The notes: generated from the letters alone by a model not told the origin. A DNA stretch of 64,000 bases from Lomentospora prolificans (GCA_029532625.1 JARFXM010000001.1:744001-808000); one strand, 5' to 3'. Positions 11,620 through 23,820 are shown, counted from the stretch's first letter. Made by a program: numbers and translations.

Positions 11620-13522
11620 ATGGCAGCAAGACAGTTTTCGATTGATCGGTCGGACGTCGAGAGTCCCATCGAGAAAATGGAAACTGGAGTGGCGCACAAA
11701 GAGCATGGCGGTGCCATCTCGGGCTTGTGTCCTGAGGATGCGAGCTTCCTCAATGACTTTCCCGAGGAACGCAAGAAGAAGTTGATGCGCAAAGTTGATG
11801 TATGGCACAATCATTCCCCAGCGTATCAATGATGCACTAACATACTCTCTAGTTGAGAATAGTGCCTATGCTCTTGTTCTTGTATCTCATGGCCTACCTT
11901 GACAAGACGAATATTGGTATGTAGTTGAACTCTGCTGACCGAGGCGACATGCTTATTTATACTTTATTAGGAAACGCGAAGATTGAAGGCCTCTTATCGG
12001 ATCTGGAAATGACAGGGACACAGTACAACATTGCGTTGTCCGTCTTCTTCATTCCATACGTCCTAGCGGGTAAGGCATCGATATCAATATTCCCACATCG
12101 CCATCTCAATGCCTACTAACGATCATACAGAGGTCCCCAGCAACATGCTTCTGAACAAATTTAAGAAGCCATCTCATTATATTGCGTTATTAGTCATATC
12201 ATGGGGTATTGTTATGACTTGTACAGGATTCGTTCATAATTTCCAAGGACTCGTTGCGATCCGCTTCTTTCTTGGTCTTGCCGAGTAAGTCGATGTGCCC
12301 AGGGCGGCACATGCGAAAATCTCGTTACTAACGTGTAGTCTTGCAGAGCCGGCTTTTTCCCAGGTGCTATTCTAATCATTGCCAAGTGGTACCTCCCAAA
12401 CGAAACTCAGACTCGAATTGCCTTGCTTTACACTTCCGCTGCTACTGGCGGTGCATTCTCTGGACTTCTAGCCTTTGCAATTGCGAAGATGGATGGACTT
12501 GGAGGATATGCTGGTTGGCGATGGGTAAGTTTCCAAATTGTCAAAGAATGATAAAATGATCGCCACTGACATGGCTGGCAGATTTTCATTATCGAAGGAG
12601 GCGCGACTATTATTGCAGGATTTCTGTGCTTTCTCCTGCTCGCTGACTCCCCGGCTCTAGCATCTGGCTGGCTCGATGCTGACGAAAGACGCTACCTCGA
12701 ACTCAGGCAACTCGCCCGACGCGTTCAAGCGCCCCAGGAATATCGGGAAAAGAGCTTTGACTGGAAGGCTCTCCTTTCCGTCGCTACAGACTGGAAGATG
12801 TATCTCCTCATATTGGGTAGCTGGTCGAACGCTGTTCCGAACTACGCTATGAAGTTCACCATGCCGACCATTGTTAAGAGTATGGGCTTCACTTCGGCCA
12901 AGGCCCAGCTCCTGACCATTCCACCGTACGCTTGCGGTGCTATATCCGCATACGTTCTTGCTCATTTCGCCGATAAGTCGTCCTGGCGCATGCCCTTCAT
13001 TGTCGGACCGCAAATGTGCGTCATAATCGCATTTTCAATTCTTTTTGCTAAGGCAGCTGCTATTCAGAGCAACATTGGACTTTGCTACTTTGGTGTCTGC
13101 TTGGCTTGTGCTGGGTGAGTAACTTTCCACGCATCTCGTGGGATTTGTCAGTGCATGCTAACAGTACTAATAGAATGTATCCTATTTTCCCCGGCGTCAA
13201 TGCCTGGAACGTCGCCAATACGGCTGGTCCGATAAAGCGAGCCATCAGCATCGGCTACCTCGTCTGCGCTGGCAACATTGGTGGCGTGATTGGAAGCTAC
13301 ATCTACATCGAAAAGGAGGCCCCCAAGTACCCGACCGGATTCGGAAACTCGCTTGGCTTCGGCGCTGCCGGAATGGTTGCTGTTTTGACTTTGGAATTCT
13401 TCCTTTGGAAGATCAACAAGCGGGATGCCAAGTTTAGCGAGGCGGAAGTTCGTGCCAAGTATACGGATGAGGAGTTGGAGCAGATGGGGGACAAGAGCCC
13501 TTTGTACAAGTACTCCCTGTAA
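11620..13522 (+). CDS. MFS transporter, Dal5/anion:cation symporter family
   Basis: Seven exons: 11620-11799, 11853-11916, 11971-12069, 12131-12284, 12347-12524, 12582-13114 and 13174-13522, total 518 residues. All six introns (53-62 nt) have GT..AG borders and every junction keeps the frame. Family marks include MAYLDKTNIGNAKIEGLL after TM1, FFIPYVLAEVPSNMLL in TM2, a charged loop before the second half, and MYPIFPGVNAWNVANTAG in the C-terminal half. About 12 transmembrane helices with cytosolic ends are expected. Dal5-type carriers move small carboxylates such as allantoate, nicotinate, pantothenate or sugar acids with protons across the plasma membrane. An earlier in-frame ATG at 11491 would add 43 residues without homology-like content. 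Its position beside the aldolase suggests it imports that enzyme's precursor. Confidence 0.88.
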
Positions 13523-14506
13523 ATCGTCTCCATTGCCGTTGGTGGTACGTTGCAGCAACCGGAAATTTGAGTCGAGTTCCAGACAGCTCGTTTTTGTTGT
13601 ACTACCTATTATCACTGGTAGGCGCTCCCAGTCCCTATAGCAACACTAGTTTCTGGAACTCAGCCATATGTGCCCTCGAAAAGCCACTATAGGGTCTAGG
13701 TAGATCTTGGCTTTATTTAGGAGTCATCTGGATCGTATTCGCCGGAGTGAGTTTTATGTCTCGGAGGTATACCGAGAGAGTACTTTTTGACATTGGCAGT
13801 TTCGCCCAATGAACTTGGTTGGGGCGAATATCTGAGTGAAAGTACTCTAGTTACCATCATCGTCAGGGGAAGCCAAGATGAACGCGTCACATATAGGAAT
13901 TCCGACTGTATTCGTGATATATGTACATTTGGGATATTAGGCGGTTTTACATAATGCGAAGAGCGTGATGACCCGCGTCGTCGCATGTCCGGATAGGATA
14001 GTTGTTCAGGATCCGAGCGAAACCGTTTGGAGAGAAGCAGACGGATCGTGGGTACCGAACGACAATCGGCTCGGTCTCAATGGGCGAGCGCTTGTGATAT
14101 TGTGGCCTCGGAAATCGATATCTTCCGGTCGGTGTCCATTCGTGTTTTCGCGCTTTTGGTTTGCGAAGCCTCGTGAAGTGCATCTGTACACAACGACTAG
14201 CCATCCATCCCTCTGAGATCATGCCTCATCTGTTAAATCGAGCGTCCCTCCACTCGGCTAGCCGCTCGGAAATCGCCTCGGCTTACCCCGTTTCCGAGTT
14301 TTTGGTCGTTTGTTCCAATTCGGAGACTAAGATAGAAGAGGCTAGCTCGGCTTCGCCTCCCGCTACACAGTTTCCACTATTTTCACTGTGCCACTTGCCA
14401 CTCTATGAAAGCCTCCGGGTTCCCATTCGGAAACTTTTCCAGGGGATTTTCGGATATCTGCGCGCTTCTTCCAACATCCAGGATCTCGCGGCGTCCACCC
14501 CACCAC
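13523..14506. other. Intergenic, transporter terminator and regulator promoter
   Basis: About 1 kb between two same-strand genes. Small open frames on both strands lack domains. The plus-strand frame from 14161 overlaps the regulator start in another phase and is not credible. The region should contain the transporter 3' UTR and the regulator promoter. Confidence 0.55.
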
Positions 14507-16931
14507 ATGTACTCACCCCAGAATCACGACTCCGGCGGAGGGACACCCTCGATAGAGCGATTGTCCCTTCCCGCCGCCACACCGGGCAGAAAGAGATCTC
14601 ACGGCTCATCGCCGACGGACTCGAGCACCAAGGTGCAGAAGGTCAGCAGAGCGTGCGATTATTGCAGAGCGAAGAAGACGCGATGCTCCGGAACGAAGCC
14701 CTGCGACAGTTGCACAAAGAGAGGAATCGCGTGTGAGTATGACGCCAAGTACTCGCGAGGTCGTCCGCCGACACCTCCTCCAGCCCCGACTCCTACTACG
14801 CTACCAGATCGAGGTAACGAAAGACTGAATGAAAGTGTTGAAATGAGGTAGCTCAAATCCATCCGTACACTCTGTTTTGAGACAGAAATTGTCTGACTGA
14901 ACCCGGCAATAGGACTTCCCAATCTAGGGATCACTTCAACGAACATTCTCAGCCACAAACTCGAAGACTAGCGAATGTTTTTGCAGTCGACATTAGCACC
15001 GCACCATCCAGGGCCTCGCCGGATCTAGAGGTCGCCGAGATCGAGGGAGAGTACTTTGACACCACGTCAGGCCTAACTTTTCTCCACCGCGCATACAAAA
15101 AGCTTTCTACACAGCGGAGCGATAAAGTTCCGTCCGCCTCAAGCGGAGCAGAGAAACACCAGCGTCTGATGACGGTGGGCGACAGACCGTTCAATGTGGG
15201 GGCCGAAGGTCTTGTCATTCCAGATCGTGTGGCCGCTCTGGAGCTCATGAGATTTTACTTTGACGAATGCGTCGTCACGTATCGGATGTTCCACCGTCAA
15301 ACAGTGGTGAGCTGGCTAGAGAAGATTCTTTCCAACTCCCAGAACAGTCTGCCGTTGTATTATAGTCTCGGACACGCCAAAACTGCGATTGTTTTGGCTA
15401 TCTTGGCCGTTGTGACATTTCGCCGCGAAAAGATTCGGAGACCCTCCTTGCCTGGATTTGACGAAAGCGCAGCACTGTCGCAAAGTGATCCTTTCTTCCT
15501 TACAGCCGTGAAACTGACAGATGCTGAAACGGGGCTTCCTCGTCTAGAGTCCGCCCAAGCAAGACTCGTTCAAGTGCTCTACCTACTTCAAACTTCGCGT
15601 ATGAATGAAGGCTGGTACATCTTTGGCACAACCTCTCAAATCATATCTGCCATAGGCCTGCATAGACGCGGTAGTCGCAAAAAGAACGCATCATCCAAAC
15701 AAGCCAATCCGGACTATATCAATGTTCAGTGTCAGCGAAGAACTTTTTGGGTTGCCTATACGATCGACAAGTACCTCAGTGTAGCGTTTGGCCGACCTAG
15801 TCATTATCGTGATGAGGATATTGACCAGGAGCTACCCGACTGCATCAACGATGAGGATATGACTCCGCAAGGTCCTTCGAGCGCTGAGCCAATGGAGGAT
15901 TGCTACGTCGACTCTCTCATTTTCCACGCTCGGTGAGTTCATATATTCCTTAATAGGGATCACTATCCAGGCTAATATGTCCCAACAGGCTCGCTCAAAT
16001 CATAGGAACGATCTCCCGCGATGTATATACCATCAAATCAGTCCCCAGACAGGAACGCATGGCAGCTGCTCACCGCGCAGGTCGCGAATTACACGAGTGG
16101 CGCCAGAACCTACCGCCGTACCTAGGGACAATCCGTCCATCTACTCTCATTCCCAGCTTTAGACGCCAAGCAACCGCATTAAAGCTGGCCTATTCCCACG
16201 CAATTATCCATGCCAACAGACCATTTCTCCTGGGGCAGATGAACAGCACCGTGACCGACGCAGCTGCTAAAGATAGCGTTACTGAGTGTATCTCGGCGGC
16301 AAAAGTGCTCCTAGAGACCGTTGATTCGATGGCTGGAGATGGGAGCTTGTTCCATGCCTTTTGGTGGACGCACTATGTGACTTTCTGCGCCGCAGCCGTC
16401 GTCTACGTGCTCGAGATTCAGCAAAAGTCTAATGGGGCCCCCGCTGGAGATAAGACATGGGCTGAGCTTGTGGATCTAACCGATAGGTGTTTATCGCATC
16501 TTTCGAGAGGGGCTTCTGCAGATTCTCCGAATCGGAGGTATAGCATAATCCTTGAGGAGCTGAAATTTGAGGCGAGGAATCAGGTGGCACAGCCAACCCA
16601 AAATCAGTTCCAAGCCCTTGGTCATGATGACGAGGCACAGACAGGGAACTCTGGCCATAACAGCGTCACTTCGGGGCCAGTTCTAGGTCACCACCCGAGC
16701 AGCATGGAACATCCTCCACTAAACGGCTTCAGCAACCCCCACGCCGGCGATAACGGCGTGATAAATAGCCTCCTAGAAGGATGGCAGACAACCGACTGGT
16801 TGGATCTAGACTCTTCTGTAGGTTACCTACGTGCTTAGTTTTAATATTCATTCACTAATCCCGGATAGGCTTTTGTACCATACATGGACCTGGATGAGTC
16901 GCCCATCTCATGGATACCTGATGTACCTTGA
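14507..16931 (+). CDS. Zn2Cys6 fungal-specific transcription factor
   Basis: Four exons, 14507-14847, 14913-15932, 15989-16817 and 16869-16931, give 750 residues; introns are 65, 56 and 51 nt. The binuclear zinc cluster is C50-x2-C-x6-C-x5-C-x2-C-x6-C76, preceded by a basic stretch (GRKRSHGS) and followed by a Pro-rich linker (GRPPTPPPAPTP). The middle region (ELMRFYFDECVVTYRMFHRQ through TFWVAYTIDKYLSVAFGRP) matches the fungal-specific regulatory domain. The last intron exposes a 20-residue acidic/aromatic end (PYMDLDESPISWIPDVP), probably an activation segment, that would be lost if the 16836 stop were used. An upstream ATG at 14405 would add 34 residues. Adjacency to the transporter and aldolase suggests it is their pathway regulator. 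Confidence 0.87.
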
Positions 16932-17762
16932 AAAGATGTTGGCTAACCGTGGCGTCTCGCTGCTCTTGAAGACCAATAAATGGAACTACAAGATATGTTG
17001 ACAAATTTCTATTCTACGAGGACGAACAGAATACAGTCCGGGGCAGTCAGTGAGCTCTCGACCGATGCCATTTTATTATTACTACACCCTCTTTCTTCAG
17101 ACATCGCCAACGCAGTTTGAGAGCAACCACGCAATTGCCAACACATGAACGGCAAGGGCTTTTTCAGAATAGCGACACCCTAGAATCAAGATTTATGTTT
17201 ATGGAACCATTCTCTGATGTTCTTTGGGCCCTGCACGCTCACTCTGGGAGACGGGATACCAAAGGTCTCACGATGCAGTCACTCATTGCCTGGCGAAGTG
17301 ATTTACCGGCGCCGTAACATCTCTAACAGGTGGGGTGGATTTGTCTCAGCTCTAGCCGCCCGGGCTTGTGCTCTCATCACTTTTGCAAATTCACCATGAC
17401 TTCGCTTGAGGAGCGCAAGCAACCCCCAGCATGATTTTAGAAGCCAAACCTTTCTTCAGGCCAAAATTGCTTATTGGGGATCTTAATTATCCTAGCATAG
17501 CCTGTTCGAATAAGATACGGCTACAATATCGTGCTTCATCGGCAGCCTGAGAGACGTGACCCCCATGACTACGAACACCCTATTTCATTCCAAGACTTCG
17601 AGCTCGCAAAATATATATTTATTGTATTGACGATTTCGAAAATTGATACTTCAAGAAGTTAAATGCCACTGGGCTCGAAATATGCTAGATATTCATCAGA
17701 CTAGTATGAAACCATCAAGCCGGGTGCTGCACACCAGTATTAGGTCCTAGCAATCTGGTAGA
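16932..17762. other. Intergenic, convergent 3' regions
   Basis: 830 bp between the 3' ends of the regulator and the small secreted protein gene. No coding pattern, repeat or RNA gene is recognisable. The stretch near 17.6 kb is AT-rich, as expected for 3' UTRs. Confidence 0.6.
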
Positions 17763-18143
17763 CTAGACGAGATAGCAGTTGGTCGAGAAAGAGCTGACTC
17801 TGTTGTTCCAGCCTTCAAGAAGGGGAGCCAGGTTCATCTTCACATCGTAGCGGTATTCACTAGTCGAGGCGCCCGTGCAGCCAGCGCCGTCGTAGAGCTT
17901 AAGGCCACAGCGAGTAGTAGGGTTACTCTGCCTATTGCCGGCATAATATTCGATAGAAGAACCCTTGTTGTTGAGAGCGCTGGACACGCTGTGGCATGCC
18001 CTGCCAGGGTTTCCTGGGCCAGAGTTGGTGTAATATCCGCCAGCCTTGTTCTGGTCCTCCCAGTTGTAGATATACAGGCGCCAAGCAGATGCTGCGGGAG
18101 CCATGGTGACGGCAGCGGCGGCAAGGATGGTGGTGAGTTTCAT
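17763..18143 (-). CDS. Small secreted protein with four cysteines
   Basis: 126 residues. The N-terminus MKLTTILAAAAVTMAPAASA is a clear signal peptide with cleavage expected after ASA, leaving a mature chain of about 106 residues. Four cysteines (RACHSV, TRCGLKL, GAGCTGAS, TNCYLV) would form two disulfides. Tyr, Asn, Gly and Ser are abundant and no membrane segment follows. A GTAGGTAAGTAGTC motif just upstream of the start on the minus strand could mark a 5' UTR intron. The domain is not recognised; the CGLKLYDGAGCTGAS region is of a type seen in many small fungal secreted proteins. Secretion is well supported. A role in host or competitor interaction is only a possibility. Confidence 0.8.
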   Translation of the reverse strand: MKLTTILAAAAVTMAPAASAWRLYIYNWEDQNKAGGYYTNSGPGNPGRACHSVSSALNNKGSSIEYYAGNRQSNPTTRCGLKLYDGAGCTGASTSEYRYDVKMNLAPLLEGWNNRVSSFSTNCYLV

Positions 18144-19742
18144 TGTTGCGGCTTAATTTCTTCTGGTAGTTTTGCCTAAACCGTCTGTCAGTATCGGACG
18201 AAGTTAATATGCGTTTCGGTCGACTACTTACCTACTTTGACTCTGAGATGATTGTGGTGTCCTGTTAACTTCATCTTCCCATGGCAAAGATTCCTGAGTA
18301 CTTATACCCTACTCTACCTCCTTCTTTCCTCAAGATCCCAGGCGCGATCATGCCGAATCGGCGTTCTGGTTCCTTCAACGGTGCAATGTTCTCTGGAGGA
18401 AGTGATAATCAAGTTATCGAAGACCTTCATTACCCACCCAGTGGCATCATCACGAAGAGCCACGTGCTTCAAAAACCGCAAGGCGCGAGGTAAGCGTAAA
18501 GAACGACGTAGTATCGTCGCCCCTTCGAGATACCGACTGGGAGGATCGTTGATCCGGTGCGGGGCTGCCGCTGATAAGCGCTAAACTTGATGAGGAAGCT
18601 TGAACCAACGTTTGCCAATTAAATTGAACATGGCGGCGGGATTCCGGGTCTGGTGTTGCATTGACCCGGGGAGCCTCCTCAAGCTTATTCTGAAAACCCC
18701 GAGTTGAGACGGAAACCTCCGGCGACCAGATCTTGATCCGCCAAGGCAGGATTTTGACGTCAAGCAATGATTCATGTCTCCTCCTGTTCAGTATCCTGCA
18801 GATATAAACTAGTTCGACAACATTTCTCAGGGAAAATCTAAAAGTTCTATCAACAACATGCCCTGCACTTCTAGCCAAGAGTACATTCATTATCTCCATT
18901 GATGTTATAGTAAGCCTGCGGAACGTTAACAGTGAATACTCCAATGATTAATTACATAACATTAAGGTGAGTTGTCTGCGGTTTATCTTTTGTTGCATTT
19001 GTCGAGACCCGCTGGCCCTTGGTAAATTCAACTCCAAGAGCCTCTCAGTAGCATGTCTTTATCATTGATCATCCACTTTCACAAGGAAGAGGAAAAGCAG
19101 AATGCCTTTTCTTTTTCCTTCTTTCACTCTTTATTTCTGTAGACTATATATAACTACCTAGCACTATACTACACATGAAAGGCTGCCGGAATATCAGCTA
19201 GTTAGGTATCTAAGTAGACTATGCAGTATTACTTGAATACATGTCACAAAACAGAAATTTTAGATTGATGTATTAGTAGAGAGTGTAAGTTGTATAGTGA
19301 GTAAACTTCTATATTTGCCTTCTATGATGGTGTCTTTCCAACTGTAACTAAGGGAGACCTGAGTATCATCCCCAAATCGACACTTCATACTCATCAACCT
19401 GTATTTCTTGGGAGCTAACAATTTGTAGATGGCCGCAGCGAATGAGGACACTGCCCTCTGGATTTCCCAACCCAGTCAAAAGCGGACTACATAAGCAGAG
19501 CAGCAGAGGGGCTATAAGGGGCGCAATGGTCCTACATTAGCCGACTAGCCAGAATCTAGAGAATAAATCTAGGAACTAAGGTAACTTGAGTTAACTTATA
19601 TTTGTGGTTAATAATAAAGATATTCTATTCAGATTCTCGCTACATCCAATTGCTGGAATTTCCTTCAGTTTGCAGCAAATTTGCCCTAGTCAGCAGCAAA
19701 GTCTTTCCATTTTGAATCAAGAGTTTATTTATAGTTCATCAA
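18144..19742. other. Intergenic, gene-poor
   Basis: 1.6 kb holding the promoter of the secreted protein gene and the 3' region of the HHE gene. The part from 19.0 to 19.7 kb is AT-rich. The frame at 18450-18944 minus has no domain or splice support. Nothing else was recognised. Confidence 0.55.
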
Positions 19743-20494
19743 TTAATGAGAAGTCTTTTCCTCTGGGAATTCCCGAAATAAATCCCTGATTTTGTCCAAT
19801 GGAGCCGCCATCAGCCCAGCCACAGTCTCGAAAGGTGGCTTATCAGGAGCATTCGGGTGGCTCCTAGTCGGCGTCAACATCTTGGTACGCTGGAAACTTC
19901 GTACCATGGCGTCCGATTCTTCTGGCGACAACGCCTTTTCGAGGGCCACAAGGTCTTCGTGCTCCTCTTCCTGGATGTGTTGCCTGAGATTGCCCCAAAG
20001 ACTCCCGAGCACCGCCCCAAACTCTGGATGATCGGGGGACATATCCTGCAGGACGGCGAGGTCTTTCTTGATCTGGATGGGCGGTTTAACATTAGCATGA
20101 TGCCCTATAGCGAGCCAAAGAAGCGAAAGAGAATTCATCTAGAGAATTGCAGGCTTCTGACCATTAAGTGCTCCTCGCGGTCTCTTGCCGCCATAGACTT
20201 CCCCTGCTGGACATGCTTCTCAAATGCAGGGTAGAGCATCAACTCCTCTCCGATGGAATGGCGTGCCAATTCCCAGGTAAACTGATTCCGCCATCGCACT
20301 TTATCTGAGGGATCTTTTGAGTCGAGAATGTTCTCGTAAGCCTGTTGAATCTCGCGGTGGTCTTGCTTGATGATATCGGAAATTCTCGCCATTTGGATAG
20401 CTGAAGCAACAAAGTGTCGATGTCCCACAACCGGACGGGTGATAATCGCTGGGTACGCGCGCCTCAGAATTGTAGTCATAATAGAATATTCCAC
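19743..20494 (-). CDS. Hemerythrin HHE-domain protein, probably mitochondrial
   Basis: Two exons, 20494-20162 and 20072-19743, total 220 residues. The 89-nt intron has an unusual GTCAGA donor, a CTAAT branch and a CAG acceptor. Joining restores the conserved junction REEHLM followed by IKKDLAVLQDMSP. The iron-ligand pattern is present: H46 (IIKQDHREI), H79 with E83 (LARHSIGEEL), H94, H109 (REEHL), and H143 with E147 (LRQHIQEEE), as expected for a four-helix HHE fold. The first 35 residues are Arg- and Ala-rich with almost no acidic residue, suggesting a mitochondrial presequence. Met6 is an alternative start. HHE proteins bind di-iron and are linked to oxygen, nitric oxide or iron handling; the precise role here is unknown. 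Confidence 0.85.
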
Positions 20495-22859
20495 ACTTGA
20501 ATATTGGTGAGATACGGACCGAACACGAGAGTCGTCCTGTCGAGGGTCATAACGCCATATATATCCTTGAGATAAGCAAAGCCAACCACCGGGAAATTGA
20601 TAACGTTTTATTCAAAGCTTCCCTACAACCGTGAGCTAACATAGGCCGATCGATAGGAAGGGATCATAGTGACGGAATGGCGCCGAAACGGTATCATCTT
20701 AGCGAGCATTGGGTGGCCAATTGTTGGTGTCGCATTTCAATCATCGTTATGGCATGCCGCAAGTAATCCGTAGACCGAAACACAGGGTGGCGAAATATAT
20801 AACCTGACGATGCGCTCCGACGTCTGCGTATAAATTACATTCTATGCTCTGATTGGATTAGTGGCTCCCGCAAAGCGGACAATAGTCTCCTTTGACTTTA
20901 GAGACGCCCACTGAGAGGGTTGCTCAATTACGCCCACGATTTCAGATTGCCAGCGCTCTGGCTCACCCACCAAGAAGATGACAGGGTCAAACGGAAGGTC
21001 GTGGATAATTACAGAAAGAGCTGATCGGGGACTCTTATTCCATCATGTTCTCATCTTTATTAATATCACGGGGTACAAATTATAACCCACAGGCAGGACG
21101 CACTCGCCGCTTAGGCTGATGCTCCCTTGCACATTGACTATCAGTCTCTCCAGTCCCACCTCTTCAAATTTCCACTACATTCGGTCAATTTCTTAGCTCA
21201 GAGCGGCGTGATTCTCGTCATTCAAGGCGGTGTGGCTGTTTATCCTCAGAGCTGTGAAAATAAGCACATCCTCCTGCGTCACCAAAGCAAACTTTCTGAG
21301 AATTGGAACAATACAATGTACGCCAGGCCCGCGAGGACGAATTTAAGAGCGCTGGTGTGTCTTTGACGCTTGCGTGATGATTCGATTCTCAAGTATTAGA
21401 TTAGGATGCGCACAAGCAATCGAAGCATGAAGACTACACCGAAAAAGGGGGCCCTTGCTGCGGAAGCGGTTATATGTCCCTGAAAGAGTTCATAATATAG
21501 CGAAAGGCGCACACTTTACTCTGTTAAGGCGTAATACTTGGGTATAATGAGCCCCTATTGTGTACACCTGACTCATTCTCCCTTACTGAAAAGTACCCAT
21601 GGGCACACCATTGCAATGAGCACGCGCTGGTCCGTTCAGGCTATCCCTACCTACGCTATCACGCTGTTGTATAACGCAGACCTGTAATCCAATCACCGAA
21701 GGTCGATTCTAATGGGTGTCAAGTACGCCTTTATGGATGCAATACTCCATGAGCCGCTTATTTCCTTATTACAATTAGTATGCGGAGCTACAGCTAAGCA
21801 TAGAAGCTTGACTTCCGCAAACTCTTATCTTCAAAGCCGCGGATCTAACATTGTGGGAACTAATCGTAGGTCACTATACCCTTGACCTACTGGCCTCCCC
21901 TTGCTTCGCTTGACGTTGGGGATGAGAACCGTGCCCTTACGCACGTTGTACCAGCAAAGCCGCGTCTATATCTCTTCTCGGGCCCTCAAGTAGTTACAAG
22001 TGACACTTGTATCAGAGTTGTGGGAGAAATGAAGTGCATCTAGATGGATTCATGTCTTTCTGCTGCTGTTGTTCCTGGCAATTCTACATTGCAGGGTCCC
22101 TCGTTTAGTGTTTTGGGAGCGCTTTACGAAGTGTGACCACTCTCTAAGACCTCGTCCATCCACGCATTCCTATAAGGGGGACAGCCAAATGGCACCGACG
22201 TCTAAAAGATAGAGCTCAGTCCAACACACTTTGATTGCAAATAGCTGTTCTTGGTGCTGGTCGAAGGGCCTGAATGCCAAGTATCTATCAATTATCTCAG
22301 CAGTAGATCTGTAGTATAATGCAAGATGTAAACTCTTAACCACCTACCTCCTGTGAAACACCCATTTCCAGTGAAACACCCGAGCCTCTAGGTCAACGCT
22401 CGACCTAGGTAGACCATCATAAGGTGGCATCCAAAAGCAGGATACGTGTTTGCCTCACCCGCATCGAAAGTTTGGGGTTGTTGCAGACTGATCTGCAAGG
22501 CTTAGGCGCGTGAGATAGTAATAATCACGCTCCGCTGCTAATCCCTCCATGGAACTTCAACCTTCGCCGCAACGCAGTGTGCGTTCCTCCTTGCTTCGTG
22601 CAGGGTCCCCAACCGCTCGGACCTATAAGCGAAGGATCTAGGGATACACGCGCAGGGAAGCTCCGACCAAATGGCCAAGCAATACGGGAGACATTTGCAC
22701 TCGGCCAACTTCAAGCGAGTCCAGTACATCTATTCATTAGACAAGCCGACGTTATATAAAGAGTGGATCCCGTTATCAAGTTGCTATCATATGCAGTATT
22801 AGACACATGACCATCTGCGGTTCATCGAGCCTCTGGGGATCGAAACCCTCTATAACACC
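20495..22859. other. Intergenic, no gene recognised
   Basis: 2.4 kb upstream of both the HHE gene (minus) and the cysteine-rich secreted gene (plus), so it includes their divergent promoters. No open frame with domain, signal peptide or splice pattern was found, and no transposon ends are evident. Confidence 0.5.
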
Positions 22860-23820
22860 ATGCGCAGCCAAATAGCCGTCGTAATGCCTGCACTCTTAGT
22901 AAGTGAAACCCCAACCTCTATTAACCATAGCGTTGCTGACTTTAGTAGCCGGTTCGCAATCGGATTTTGCTGATACGACCAAACTATATCGTCGATAGGG
23001 TACAACAGTGGCGTCTGCTACCGCCCCCAACCCGCGCACCAATGCAGCAGAGGTTCAGCAGATTTTGGGCCCCTTCACGGTTGATGACGGTGTCAGCATG
23101 CAATGGGCCGGATCCATTTTTCCCGGTGAAGATCCTATTGTGCTCTATGGTACCATAGAGGTACGTGGAGACGTGTCTGTGTAAAACATATTCTGACAGT
23201 TCATATGCAGGCCATCCATGACGCCGTACTGACAGTCAACCCTGAATATGTCGCTGAAGAGATTGACCAACATGACGCGCGTTTGCTCGAGGAGCGCCAG
23301 CAATTTCAGTATGGGTGTGTAGTCATGGCGACAGGGACGACGCCCGACATTCTCGTAAGTTTTTAGGCGACATGCCCCCATATAAACTAGTCCTAATATA
23401 TTTTTTCATCACCACAATAGAATGGAGCCAAGCGTCTTAACAGCTTAGGAGGCTGGTGTCGTGCCCCCAACAACGAATGTCGCCGAACAACCTGCAGTAA
23501 TACTTCGGGGATATATTTATGCAGTGTGAGTCGTCACCCAACCGCCCAAACCCTGGTTGGTTTCGAGCTAACAGCTCTCCTTCGTTCCTTAATAGGAATT
23601 TAATGATGGCACTCAGGTACTGTGCATCCTCGTGGCTCACCACGCCACCGTAATCTCTAATATGTGCTGCCCCTCTGTGGCATTTGTCTCGGGTTACCTT
23701 TACGCCCCGGACCGTGACTTTAGCATTTGGGCAGGGTATGCAAACTGCAACCAGTCTCCGAACACACGTCCATCGACGTATCCGTACCCCGGCGGTGGGG
23801 TCAATGGCATATGCTTCTAG
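22860..23820 (+). CDS. Secreted cysteine-rich protein, five exons, effector-like
   Basis: Exons 22860-22898, 22999-23160, 23211-23354, 23421-23525 and 23596-23820 give 224 residues. All four introns (100, 50, 66, 70 nt) sit between codons and have good donors (GTAAGT, GTACGT, GTAAGT, GTGAGT) and AG acceptors. The first junction builds a textbook signal peptide, MRSQIAVVMPALL joined to GTTVASA, with cleavage after ASA. The mature chain has a Cys-free N-terminal part (residues about 21-105), then ten cysteines: YGCVV, WCRAPNNECRRTTCS, YLCS, VLCIL, NMCCPS, ANCNQ and GICF. The C-terminal half (GGWCRAPNNECRRTTC .. IYLC .. CCPS .. FSIWAGYANC) resembles a fungal small secreted protein pattern I cannot name. 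No membrane anchor. The start context ACACCATG is good. Function is unknown; a role in interaction with host or competitors is inferred only from its architecture. Confidence 0.78.
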
